NCBI GenBank assembly: GCA_017590115.1
Contig: JAGGNK010008781.1
Span: forward strand, 7,233,371 to 7,297,370
Direction of reading: 5' to 3'
Length of the DNA: 64,000 bases
Source: Montifringilla adamsi
Lineage: Eukaryota; Chordata; Aves; Passeriformes; Passeridae
Shown here piece after piece: positions 37,801 through 51,239 of this stretch (positions within the stretch are counted from its first letter, which is position 1; every line of letters starts with the position of its first letter). Below the pieces are notes generated by a model. It saw only the letters and a list, made by a program, of their open reading frames with translations. It did no database searches and was not told the DNA's origin. Both the position numbers and the translations under genes were made by a program.

Positions 37801-40800
37801 TTCAACTGTTGCCTGAAGTGATAGGAAAAAGAGGACGACCCATTTAATAAATCAACCAGAGCTAAAAGCTCTGTGGTTTGTAAAAATGTTCATCTGCCCT
37901 CGCTTTGAACTACCCAGATTTCTCTTCTGAAGCGTGGGGGTTTTTTTCCCTCTCAGTTGGATGTTCCCTGCTCTGGAAGGGAGCCTGATCTACCTGCAGG
38001 TTATCCTTACAAGTTGATTCTGTTAAGCAGCTCTTTTCCAGAGAGTACCAGGGGTGTTGCTTCAGGGACATGAGACTGTGAACCATTCAGGCCATCCCCA
38101 CAGTGTTCCTGGATAACTTCCTCTCTCGTGGCTGCTTCCCTATTATTCCTACTGAGGGCTTCTGAAATATTCTGTCAAAGTCACTGCTGCAGCAGGAGCT
38201 CCCCAAGAACTACCAGTGCCACCTCTGAGGTTCTTTGGCCAGTTTTAGCCCAAGAAATGAAGGCATTTTGGGGGCCACTGAGGTATGCTTTCTGAAGCAA
38301 TTAAAAGTGACCTAGCCTTTCATATATGCTTTTGCTTCTCTTGAAATAAATAAGAATTCTTAAAGTGAACGTTATTTCTTGTTTGTGCATTCTGCCTGTT
38401 ACATAAAATGGGTCTAAATGCAAGATACTGTCTTTAAGGAACATTGCTTAGAAATATGACTGTCTAGGGAAGTTCATAAACCTTTTGCTAAAGACATTCT
38501 TCTGTCTGTAGTCTATGTCAGACTTTCATTTAATCCCTTTGGACAGGCGCTTGCCAGTATATCAGCGTGTTACTGTATAAATTGCTTTTTCATTGTTGCT
38601 GTAATTGTAAAGTAATCCCTCTATTATACCCACCCCGTGATCACTGCATTATCTTTTTGCTGAGCTCCAACATTTCTTGGTGCCTGGTGGTGTCCTGCCT
38701 GTTGAAATGAGAGATGTTTATTAAATTGGCTTTTCAGTTGTGGTTCAGTTGAAGAACTGGCAGAGTGATCGGTAGGAGAGACTTGCCACATGCCTTGAAA
38801 CATCATTGACTCTCTTGTAGTTCATTGCTTTGTTTTGTTTTAATGCTCCTTCCTTCAATCTCTGTAACTGGTCTCGTGGAAACCATATCAGGTTACTGAG
38901 CTTTGTGTTCCAGGGGCTGCTGGAGATGAATTTGTGAACACTGCTGTGCATAAATAAATGATCATAGCTTGGAAATCAGGATCTGAGGAGAAATGATCTG
39001 TTTGCTTCTGTTGCCTGTTTTGACCAGAGAGCTGAATTAGCAGCTGAAATGTATGCTGTGGTGTGTTAAACAGCATTGAATGGGAGGCTACAGAGATAAT
39101 CCTGGGGAGAGGCCATTGAGGCTGGTACTGAGCCCGGACAGGCTTTGCTGTTCTCTTCTCAGTGCTGAGGTGGTGGCTTTTTCAGTGAAATTTTGTATCC
39201 TGTGAAGCATCCCAAACCTCTTGCTTAATCAAGAGGTAGATTGCAAGGTAGCGCTGTGCTTGATCATTTTGAAGAGCTTTTGGCTGGTTTTGTTTTCTGC
39301 TGCTTCTTATTTTGTAGAAGGTTGGATTGCTTTCTCTGTAGCTGTAAGGCATTGCAACAAGAGGCTTCTTCCCCAGCCCTTCTCACCAGTGTATTCAAAA
39401 GTAAATTAAAAAAAAAAAACCCACTGGGTGTTTTAGTTATTTTCTCTTGAAACACAATCAAATTCAGATGACTTTCTCCAGACATAAGCTAGGGAGACTG
39501 AATAGTGTGTCTGGATTTTCTTGCACTCTTGTCTTCTGTCCAAGCTGGGACCTGCTTGCATGCCTTGGTTGGTGTGCTGTTGGCAGCCTGGGGTTCAGAA
39601 ATTCACCCAGGTCCAGGGGGAAAGTTTGAAGAGTTAAAAAACCACGAAGAAGTGGAGGCATCTCATGTCTCTTTAATATATTTTTGCACTTCAGCCTTGA
39701 GAGGAGCTCTTAAGATTTTGTCTTTGAAGCCTTTCTGTAGAACCACCAGAGTTACAAATAGTTCAGGCAAGTACTGAGCTTCCCTGAGAGGTGCAGATAG
39801 CTCCTCAGGGGCAGGTGGTGGCACAGTCCCTTGCCATGTAAAGCCATCATTGCAGAAGCCATGCTGACAAAGTTCACAGCATCTGGCTGTGTGATAGGGA
39901 AGGATTGAGGAAAGGATTTGTTGTATAATAGAAAGGTAGAGTTTATATATCAATGCTTGATATGCTCTTCTTGGCTTAAGCCACCCTCACCTTTCCCTGT
40001 AAATTAAGGTCTGCCTCAGCCCCAGACCAAATACTGGGACTTTGCTCAAGCAGGAAGTACTAAGGCAGAGTCAAACTGATGTAGCAAGAATGTAAAATAC
40101 TGGGCTTCTTTCAGGTAGAGTTCTGAAATACAGCTTTTCCGGTTAAGGAAGCTTTCACTGGCCATGTGGAATGGTAGGAGCAAAGGGCCAGTGACTAGTC
40201 TTGAAGTGCTCAATCTCTCATGCCTACCACGAGTAGTTTTGTAGCCCATTTCTTCTTCAAGAAGTTATTTTGCAGTAATTATGGCTAATTTGGAGACATT
40301 TCAGTGTATTTTCCGAAGAGAGATCAGATATTTTTTTGTTTTGGTATGGTTTGAAGCTCCATTTAAAGCTAAGCCTGCCAGTTTTCACAGATCAGCTTTA
40401 ATTTTATTTTCCCCACTTGCCATACCAACAGCAAGATATGTTATCAAACGTATGACCAGGCCAAGTCAATAAATTCTAAATGCATCCTAAATTATTTTCT
40501 GTCTGCCTTGCACATTTTTATGAATTTGTTGAAAGGCTCACTTGATGCGTGTTCAGATGAGCAGGGGAAATTAAATTGTTTCCCCTTTCTTTTGTCTTCC
40601 CTCCCCATGACAGAGTGATGTGATTTGGCTTGAAATTACAAAATGTCTTTTAAAGATCTCTGAAGTAGACAACAGAATTGGTCTCAATGGTCCTTTCTCA
40701 AAAGGATATCTGGAAATGCTTTTTTTTTCCTATTCAGTAACTGAAAAGCTGATGGGGTTTTTTTCCCCATGAAATATTACTCTACTACTGAAAGGCTGTC

Positions 40801-43800
40801 CTTGCCTAATGGAAAATCCTTTATGTTAAAATAGGACAAAACATTCAAGGTGTATGATTTTCCTACTATATAATTGTGATGCAGCCATGTTATTTTGGAT
40901 TATTATATTGAGGAATCAAGCACCTCAGGAGGTGATGATGTTTTCTAGTGAGGGGTTTGCTGTTGGCTGCAGCACAAGCGTTGTGTCCTCTCACGCTGCT
41001 GGGTGCAGCCACGCATCTGCTTGGGCTGCTCCTGTGAACACTGGTTCAGAAACACTCTGCTCCGTCTTTCATCACCTCTGTAGATCATTGTTTCACTGTT
41101 CACACTCTCCTGTGCATAGGAGATGAAATGTGTTTCCATAAGGTCTATTTGGTTGTTGTTATTATACACAAAACAGTAGGGTTGTGTTATTTCCAGATGC
41201 GCTTCTGCCTGTGCTGGTGAGAGGAATACCAGGCATCAGGAGAACTTGAGGGTTCTGAAAAGTTGCCCAATAAACCAGGGAAAAAACTTAAAAGTGATTA
41301 AGGCAGTAAAACTAGGGCTACCCAGTGATTTATTTAATCTACATCAAATCAGCTTTAAAACAAAGAAGTATGTTATTGTTCAACCACTGCATAATAACTT
41401 ACAAAGCCCTTCTTTTGACCAAGAAAATGGCTCTTTGCTGTACACAGCTGGTCCCTGGCCTGTTAGTCTGTCAGAATGACTGCTGTTGTTGTGCTTGGCT
41501 GTTTGACAACCCAGGGAAATACTTGGGCAGGTTTCTGTAGGTAACCCTTGACATCCTTCAAGTGCAAAAACGTTTTGTTTCGAAGCTCAGGATACATCTT
41601 CATGCTGAGCTAGTGGAACAATTTGGATGGCTCAGCTGGAGAGCAGTTGCTGTGTGTTTGTGGGAGAAGGATGTGGCATTTTTAAGGGAGAAGGATGATG
41701 CTGCTGGAAGGCCAGCAGCTCTTTGGCTGCCTGCCCTGGAGCCTGCCAGCAGATCCTGTGGCACCAGCCAGCATCACCAGCACAGCAGATGGACACACCA
41801 GGGCCGTGGTGAGCTGTGCATTAACGAGGAGTGATGGCCTAGTGAACCTCATCTATTGATTCATTAACATGGAAATCAGCAGCAAGGGTGCAAAGAAAAA
41901 ACAGTTTTCCCCAGAATGACCTCTATAAAGTGAGTGAGCTGGTGAGCCACATAAAGGACTGAAGAGGCTTTGTAAGAGAAGCGTGTAAATGTACATACAA
42001 CAGATAGTCAAAATTGGTTGTAAGACTAGAAAATTTACAGAATGGTGCTCTAAAATGAGTTTACCAGCTCACATTCACATGACTGGGACATTCCTTCAGG
42101 ATTTGTACTTGTTACAACAGCCACGCTTTTCATACTGTCCACATAAAAAAACAGGGTTTGAGATTTGACCTATCAGTGTATGTAGAGCTGGCTTCAGTTT
42201 GGAAACTAAACTTTTTTTTACTTTCTGAGAAAAAGGTTTTTTAAAAGCACATGAATCATCTGCAAGAGCAGAAAATACTTGAAAAGTTCATATTAATGTT
42301 AAGATTGAACTGAGGGACTTCAATCCACTGGAAAAGGCTTTTCTCACCATGTAGGAGTAAGAAATATGTTTCTGAAATACTTATTTTGCCTTTTTAGATG
42401 TGGAGTTTTCATTTGTTTGTCAGCTAAAAAATTAGAACTTCTCTAAGCTGGGTTGTTGTCTCCTTTGTAGTTTGCTTTTTGCCTTCCTTTGTTATTAGCC
42501 TATATTAAAGAGTCCAAGAGATTATTGTGTTGATGCTTCCCAGGAGGAAAGAAACTGCTATTAATATATCAACTTCAGCAAAATTTTAGATTAGGCTTCT
42601 TGGAGTTGAAACTAAGGCTCTACAAATAACCTGAACACTTACAGCTTGAAAAGCTTCTTGTGAAGAAGATAAACATGTGTCTCTGCCTCTGCTGATGGAT
42701 GCCATTGGGGCAGTTTCTGTACATCCCTGTTTCTCAGGCTCTCTGTTACGCCATTGAAGGAGTCAAGAATCTCACTTTGTCATCTTGTTCCCTGTATCCA
42801 TCCCTGAAAATGAGCAATCCCTAGGACAGGCTGCCAGGTGTGCTAAGAATAGCAGTGATGGACAGCAAGTTGCAGGACTAGTAAGTGAGATGGTTTATTT
42901 TGGCCCAGTGTCTTTGATTGAAAAGGGATTGGTAATAAAAACTGAGGCAGAGCTCTGTGAGTTGTATTTGATGGTTGAAGAGGTGAGGAAGAAATGGCTC
43001 CTGCTCATGGTGGAAGAAGTGGCTTTTCACAGTTCCTGAGTGGGAGTCTGAGTGCTTCAGGCACAAACTGAAGAAGATGGATGTTGGTCATCAGATGCTA
43101 AGGTAGGGTGGGCAGTGAGGAACCAGAGAGAGAAAATGCTGTTGAAAATACTGAAGGAGATTAGAACCTCTACAGAAACAGCAGCTGATGTTGAGAATTT
43201 AAGAAAATTGACTAGAATCTAGAGTGCCTGAGGAAAGTTTAGCAAACACATGTGAATTTCACCTGAATTGTGGGGAGAAAAGTGTGAGGGGAACAGGACA
43301 AGATGCAGCCTACAGGTTGTGTTGTTTCTCTGTTGGATGTTGGGATATTCTTTTTGTCGTGAGTGGGAATTACAGTCGGTGTTCATGGCAGTTTAAAGTC
43401 CAGTGGAGTTAATCCTTCATGTTTGAGTTCAACAACATTTTGACTTTTAGCAGGAGCCTAAAGTGATATGCAACATCTGTGTAGAGCATTGCTGAAATTC
43501 CTGATAAATAAGTTCCAGAGGCAACCTTCCATTTGTGGGACATTTCACAAAATCTGCCACACAGAAAGAATAAACTTTTTCAGCTGGGCTCTCAGTGGCC
43601 TGAAAAGTTAAAGAGCTAGAGTCTTCTCTTTGGATGATGGAAGACATACGGGTTCTTTGTCAGACACTGATGCATTTTAGACTTACTACTGTTGCTGACC
43701 ATCAGTGTGCCATGTAAGCTCAGGATGACTGCAGGCACTGAAGCACTGGGGAATAATGTCTTGACAGTCTGTGCCTCAGTTTCCTCTGTGAAATACATAG

Positions 43801-46800
43801 CCTTTAAAACGAATGTTGGTTTTGAATTTCCTATGATGTAGAGAAGATAGTGATTGTGAAATGCAAAATATTGTTGGAAGTTGGTTGAATTATTTCAATT
43901 TATATAATACAATAGAAAACAAGGCCTTTATTTGCTTGGAGCATCTCCTGCAATATGGGAGAGTTGGTGATATCCCTGCTTCTGTAGCAAGGTCACTTCT
44001 GTCAATACCATCCAGATGTGTATCCTCAGGGTTTGTCCAAACATGGTTTGCACTGCGTGGTGTTAATGGCTCTTACGCTGTTTCCCAGCAGGGTCCCACC
44101 CTTGTGCTTGCACCTCTGTGTTTATGTACTTTTGCGGCATTCACACTGCTTTGTCTTCCTCTGTTCATCTGTCTAGTTTCAAAAATTTTGGGGGAATAAA
44201 TCTTGGCTAATTTCCTTTACGGGAGAGAAAAATTTAGAAAAAAGACTAAGAAGCCCATCATAGAATGACTGTGGATATGAGCAGACCTGAGCATTTTTGT
44301 CTCTGACTCTTTCTAGCAGCAGAGAAGCAGTAAATTTTTGAATAGGTAAAAGCAGGTTAACTGTTGTAGAAGTCATCTTATATTAAGATACTTGTGGTAT
44401 TCAAAATGGATTGATCTCAATGGAGAGAGGCAGGGGCTCGGAGCTCCGTTCATACTCAGTGCACGGTGTCACAGGACTGGCAGTACCTGGGTAGGTGCAC
44501 TCAGGTATTGCAAGACAGGAAGGTCAAGTGCCTGCTCCTTAGATGATCTTTTGTCATCCCTGCTCTTGCTTCTGTTGACAAGTATCAGGTGATTTTTAGT
44601 TAAGCTCAGGAAAAGGTTATTAAAGGTTTTTCCTCTTTGCTGCTGGTGGAGAAGGGACGCTGTGGATGTGCACTGTGGAGGATGAAACCAAGCACATCCT
44701 CTTCAAAATGCGAAATGTGATACTGCTGTTGTTCAAGGCATCAGTGCTGAGGTCAGTGTAGGAGATAAATGCTTTGAGCCAGCATGGCCACATTCCAATC
44801 AAAACTTCATTTTTTGCCTTATTGTGTTGGCCTGAGCAAGTCAGATGTTTCCCAGTTTCCTGACCCAGTTCTGTTTTGTGCCCCCAGGACAAGGTCTCTT
44901 GTATGCTTCTGTCTGTTCATTGTGTTTGTGAGACTTCCAGAACCATTTCAGAGATGGGGGAGAGTAGTATAGAACTCAAGAAAAAGGGTAATAAAAGCTT
45001 CCAGTTGGCTTTTTTCCCTACCTCTGACTTCTGTTTTCTTCTGATGTGTTTTTCCTAGCTGAGGCAGAGTATTGCTTCATTTGAACTGTTGCACTGCCAT
45101 GGATTGAGCAGAGCTGTGCCTGAGACGTGGAGGTATAGATGATAGCTCAGTGAGGTTTCCTGATTAAAGGTGTCCTGCACCACCAAGTGATGGCAGCTCA
45201 GGCTGGGCTTTCCATTTTAGGGTAGCTGCTGTGGTAGTGAGCCGAGTTAGACTGCTTGAGCTTCCTGTAAGGTCCTTAAAATGAGGTGTGAAGAAATAGA
45301 AAGTGAATCCCATGAGGTCATGAAAAAACAGCTTTTGAAAGATCAGAATGCCTCCTGGGGTACAGGAGTGGGTGACAAGGGAAAAGCTTGACACTACCCA
45401 GTGCTGCTGATGCAGCTTTCAGAGTGCAGCTGCCCAGCTGCAGAATGGGAAGCAAGCACATTTTTTTCTCAGTTTTGAGAAGTGAAGTGGCTGAAGAAAC
45501 TATAACTGTATGTTATGCTTAAATGTGTAACTGTAATGGAGTTGTAATTCAAAGATTCCCCTTGTCATTGTGGTTTATTTATCCTGGTTTATAACATCCA
45601 GTTGGGAAGTTTGTCTGCCTTCAAACATTTTGCTTGCTTGATACTTAATTGTGCTTTGGTTGTAAGAGACTTGGCTCCTGACTCAAATGATGCCACATTC
45701 ATTTAATAGATTTGCTGGAGATGAATTTTCCTCTCAGTGCTAAATCTGGGACACGAGTCAAGTAGGTTCTGCTGGCCTAAACATAGGCTGAGCCCTTCAC
45801 TGCAGGGTCAAAGTTCTGTGCAGGATTTTGTAAGTGCATAAGAGCTGCTTCAGTTTTTTTCTTTCTTTCTTAATAACACAGCTGCTCTAAATAATGTGCC
45901 TACACAGCAGTTGGGAGGAAAAAATTTACAGACCAAGATGGTTGGCTTTTGTTTAATGTTTTTAATTGGCAGTTGGTGTGCTGTGTAAATTCACCCTGCC
46001 TGTCCTAACAATGTTTGTGCAGATTTAAGTCTTTTTGCTTTCTCATACCCAAATTACTGTAATTTCTCAGCCTGTTGTTTCATATACAATTTGTGTACAT
46101 TGTACAGTTGCACTTCTGTGGCTGTATTGCAATGTAAGTTTTTGCCTCCTCTGTAAATCTTGAGATTAATAGCCCTGGTGCCTGCTGAAGTAATGATCTG
46201 CATCACTTCAGGTGCTCAGTGAACAGTCTAGAGGAAGGCATTTGGCAGTTCCTATGCTGTTGCTGCATGGAAAATCAGTTTCACTACTTTCAAATGCTTA
46301 AATTCATTATCAGCTTAAGAAGCTTTTCTTGCAGAAATGGAGGGATTGGTTAATTACTCTGCTTTAATTGCAGAGTCACAAATGGTACATACTTGCCCCT
46401 TCCCAGGGCACAAATGATTCCATGGCTAAAAACTGCGGTGCGAGGGAGGGCAGTTAAAGGGAATTATTTCAATAAACAGCTTGTACTGAAGCCTTTGACT
46501 CCCCACACCCACCCACCCTGACTGCTGTTTGGAAATACTTGAGGAAAACACCACTCCCTCAGTAGGAACTCAAGTGTGGTTGTGGCTTTGTTTTGATTTC
46601 TTCCAGTTGTGTTTTGCCGCTTGGAGTGATGTTGTGATGGGCTTGTCCACCAAGAAAAAGGCTCCCAGACATGTTGCCATTTCTGTTTTTCTCCGAGGCT
46701 GCAGCTATTGTACTCCACCTGAAGATTAGCTAACTCCTCAGAAGCAGAAGAGATCAGTGTTTGAACTGCTGATGCAGCCTCTCAGGCCAGTCCATGTGCT

Positions 46801-49095
46801 GACTTCAATTACCATCTCCAAGAAAAGTGCCCCTGTTTGAGGAACACTTAATCATATGCTAACATCACCAGAAAAAGGTGTAGTTATCTTCTGAGCTATA
46901 TAAATGCCAAACTGAAATGAAGCATAGCAAGGTGGAATGTGCTTTTTCTTAAGGGAATCACAAGTACTGTGCCTTTCTGAAAGGGAGTGGATGCAGGATA
47001 TAATTGAGGTCGTGTGGGAGGTGCAGGTGCAATTCCTTGTGCCCTCTTGAAGGTGTGTTGCCCTTGTTTCCCAAGTGAGTTCTATTGTGCATTTATAGAC
47101 ATCCTGATTTTCAAAAGAACAGTTGTTGCAGCTGTATGCAAAATAATGAATTCAGAAGCAACAGTTGAGGAAAAGAGAAGTGAATTAATAATGAAACAAT
47201 TCACCTGTTCTCAGCCATTGGGAATATTGTACTTGTTCATGCTGGAAGGTGACCTTTTTTCCTGAAATAAAATTGGAAAATTAGAGGTAACCATCCCAAA
47301 ATCCACACAGAGGCTGTGAAGGAACTGATGGTAGAAGAGACAGGAAGCTTTTGTAAAGCTGTGCTGTATTGAGCTGTGGAGTGATTGAACATTCTCAAGG
47401 GGGTCAGAGACCCCATAAACCTGGGCAAGGCTGCAGGGGACAGACCCCCAGTGGGCAGGAGGGTGGATAGGCTGAAGGGGTGTCTTCTCTGTCTGATCTT
47501 GGCTAATGCTGAATGAGCTTATTATTTAGATGCTCATAATGAATTAGATAAACAGTGAAATAATTAACAAAGCAGGCGCTTAAATGGTTATTGCATGGTT
47601 TAGAGCTGACTTTATTTAGATGAATGAGGTAGTTCATTCTACTATTAGCTGTGCCCTAGCAAAAAGGACTTTTTCCCCCTCTCTTTTTAATGACTAAACA
47701 CCACAAACAGAAAATGCACTGTGGCTTTTGCTGGAAAGACAGCACAATGGCCTGCTTCCTTCAGAGGGGTTCATCAGACTCCCAGTGACTCACATGAAAC
47801 TTCTGAAAATGCTGTCTTAGTTTTCTCAAATGTCAAAAAATTCTCAGGGTCTTGATACAGTAGATCATCAAGTCATGAAATGTGGATTTTTGACTTACTG
47901 TCTAATTAGATCACATCTGTAGCACAGTATTCCAGGTACTGTTAGGGTATACTTAGAAGTCTGTCTTTATTTTTGCCATTCTCTGAGCTGCTGATTCTTT
48001 TTCCTCAACTAGTTTTTAGGCCCATGTAATCAGTCAGAGCAGCTTACACTGGAATGCTCATGGATTCTTTCTGTAACTCCTGGTCAGCTGTAGGACTGCA
48101 AATACCTCACACTCAGTGACTGGGCACTGCAGATCTTTCATTTTGCACTGTACCTCATCATCTCTTTGTGTTGTGTGCCTTTCATGGTTCTTACTCAGTA
48201 CAGATAATTTAACAAGTCTTGCAAGCTGTTTGCTTTAGCTTTCATTCTTTGACACACACCACGTGTAGCCCATTGCCTCTGCCAATGAAAAAGAAAAGCA
48301 GTTACCAGAGCTGTAGACCCCTGACCTCAATTCTGCAGGTTTTCACTTTTACCTGTTGCAGTACAGCATCCTGTCTGTGCAGGGCTTGGATCTTGTGAGA
48401 AAATTCAAGGGCAGCCAGAGGGGTGATTCAGATTACTGCAAAAACTGACCGAGTTTCTGATGCTCTAAGGTATGTCACAGATGGGATTTTCCCCTCATTC
48501 TTTTATCTTTTTTTTAAGAACAAAGGGAGAAAGACTTATGACATTGACCATGACTGTGCAGAGCAGTCCTTGGAGTGGATGCTCTGTGTACTCTTGTCTG
48601 GCATGGTTTTTTTTAAAGGTGTTACCAGAGAGACAAAATCAGCTGTCACACAAAGCCTGCCTTGGGAGAACATTATTAGTAAATGCATAGATGTGAACTG
48701 TTCTTCAGAAATATCAGTCAAGGCAATTTTATTTCCCTGCTCCTTTTGCATGGCAAGGGTGTGTGTTTCCATCTGGCCTTCCCTTACTAAACCCTTCAGC
48801 CTTTGGTACTGCCCCGGTCATCTGGCCATATTTTGCTAATACTGTTACCTCCCGCCATTCCCAGAACATCTCAAAGATCTGGAAGAGCAACTGAATGGAA
48901 AAAAGTTTTGTCATTTGTTGTGGTGGACTGCTTCATCAGAAGGCAAATTTCAGGCAGGAAACAAGGCATTTAAGCACATTCCGTAAAAATGCTTCGTTTT
49001 ATTTTTTCTTTGTACTTCAGTTTTTTTCTGTGCTCCATATATGAAGTTGTCAAAGGTTTTTGGTATATTCTTCTGAATTCCTACTGCAGAATTTT
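31811..49095. other. ARVCF intron, third segment
   Basis: About 17.3 kb without a recognisable gene. Open frames up to 145 aa (for example 37272-37709 on -) have no recognisable domains. A strong acceptor-like tract at 37712-37747 is followed in all likely phases by early stops. Several homopolymer runs occur, the largest at 35485-35510. Confidence 0.75.
35485..35510. repeat. Poly-A run, 26 nt
   Basis: Twenty-six uninterrupted A residues, followed by CCCACC. No retrocopy body is recognised upstream, and no target-site duplication was found. Confidence 0.85.
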
Positions 49096-51239
49096 ATTGA
49101 GGAAAAAAAGCTGTGAATTTGGAAAGGCAGATGCATGTGGATAGGTATGCTGGTCTGTGTAGTCTGTGTAAGTGTAAATTTTATACTTTACAGTTGTCCT
49201 TGCATGGATTTTATTATTATTAAAAATGTCTTCTCTCCAGAGTAATTGTTCTGCTTTAGTAGTGGTTTAATTTTATTTCAAAAGAGCATTGTTTTCCTTC
49301 AGGACGGTATTTGTGTCAGGAGTTACACCGAGAAGCTTTAGCTGTACCTTTCCCACAGTCAGCCTCCAGGTAATGTACAGATACAAAAGACATCAAGGAC
49401 TCATCTGACAGCCTGTACTGGGAAAGTCAAAGTTGTACTCAGAAACTTTTGGAGAGCTTTTGCTATATTTATATCTCGCAAGAAGTCACTAGCACTTCTT
49501 GTCTGGGGAGATCTTTGCAGGAAGTTCCCTTTAACTGTTGTGAAAAACCTTAGTAATACTTTACTTTTCAAGAACAGAGAAGCAAGGTAAATCTAAATCA
49601 AATTTCTTGGTTCCAGTGATGGCACAAATGTGGATTTAGAGATAAATTCAAATGCAGCTGTGGCTTCTTCCCCATTTACCAGACCCTGATAGGTGTGTTC
49701 CCCCTCCCTCTGCCTGATGCTCTCACGTTGTGGCAGTTGGGCTGCAGTAGCTCCTGGAGCCTGCTGGAGCAAGCTCCTGTGGATACCTTGAGAGCAGGAG
49801 CTGTCTGCCAGGCTCTGAGCTGCTGCTCAGTGATGGGAGCGCAGGGCACTTCTGTCCCCGGCTGCCTTTCGGGCTCTGTTCAGCCAGTCCCCAGAGCTGC
49901 TCTGCAGACATGACAGAACAAATATGACATTTTTCAAAGGACCAGGCAGGAGTTGTTGTGGATGTCATCTTTCACTATCAACTGAATTGTCTCTGCATGC
50001 AGATCTCACTCCAGCATGGACCTCATACAAGTGCCTCCTCCATCCTCAGTGTCCGTGCTCACAGGGTGAAGCTGACAGTACAAATCACAGCTTCACATCT
50101 TCTCACCTAGTCTGTTAGTTAATAAACAGATGAAATTAAGTTTGCAAATTAGTTCACTGGATAACAGTTACCTTGTATGACAGAAGACAGGATTTGATCT
50201 GGCATGCACTTTGTGTATTTGAAATAATTTTTCCTAATCCTTTGATTAAAACCTTTGACTCCCCTGCTATTCTGCTGAGATGGAAAAATACTGCAGTGTT
50301 TTAATATCTCTAGCTGGATTTTGCGTGATACTCCTGTTCTTTTTTCTTCAAAGCAAGCAATGAAGAAACAGAGGAAAAAGGAAAGCCCAACAGCTGTGTA
50401 GAGTTGATATGCTTGGAAATTAATCATTCATGTCTTGCAGGTGGGCAGTAAATGTGTTATGAAGTCTTCCATATCTGCATGCAGGGTAGTGAACCAAAAC
50501 TAAGTGAAGTGCATGGAAAAGATCCCTTGAAGCCTGAATCCTTCAAGAGCAAATAGGTGCCTCCAGGAGCAGCTCAGTCTGTACATGGGGGTTTATTGAG
50601 TTTATGCTGATATGATGTTGTATGTAGTTACTGTTTCTCCAAATCCTTTCTGTAGGTTTGGGCTCTGTTAGAGCAGCTGGAAATGGAACATTTACCATTT
50701 TTTGCTGTAGTATGCCTTTCACTAGCATCTGGAAGAGAAATACATCCTCCTAAATTGACTGTTAAAGGACTTAATCACTGGGTGGGGCAGATATGCTGAA
50801 TTAAAGAGGAGCAGTTCATTGCTTTACGAGAGGTTTGCCATCTCTTGGAAAGATGAAATACTGTACATGGTGCCATGTGGCATGTTGCAAATCTTTCAGC
50901 AAATCTACAGCTCTCCCAGACAGGAGGAGTCATCCCACCTTTTCCATTTGCAATGTTATAACCACTGTGTTGTGCACTGATGTTTTATATGGGTCACTTC
51001 AAAAGTCTTGCTTGTCATATGCCCATTATCAAGTGAAAATATGTTTGCCAGACAGGTAGCACAGATCCTGCTGACTCTGTTTGCAGCCTGCCTTACAGAG
51101 TATGTTATTCTCTGAAGGTAGCTTTAATTTTTGTTCTAGTTATTTTGTACTTGCAAAGAAATTATGAACAAGGCCTCTGATTTAGGAGGGTGATTTTGTG
51201 CTTCTCTGCGGCATGTTCTGCTGCTTACCAGCATTACCG
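49096..51239 (+). repeat. 2,144-bp tandem duplication, copy 1
   Basis: The sequence from ATTGAGGAAAAAAAGC at 49096 recurs exactly 2,144 bp downstream and keeps this offset without an indel throughout. I found no difference by eye until the last ~30 bp, where 51209, 51215, 51235 and 51239 differ from the corresponding bases of copy 2. All open frames inside are duplicated with identical translations; none looks like a real gene. The unit also holds an exon-like segment at 49303-49369 (acceptor CTTCAG, donor GTAATG). Confidence 0.95.

Noticed and set aside
47400..47414. GGGGTC-AGA-GACCCC hairpin as a terminator or element end
   Set aside because: A 6-bp stem is too short to be meaningful in a vertebrate intron.
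49695..51059. Identical small open frames in both 2.1-kb copies as a duplicated gene
   Set aside because: They are shadows of the duplication itself. None has a recognisable domain or exon structure.
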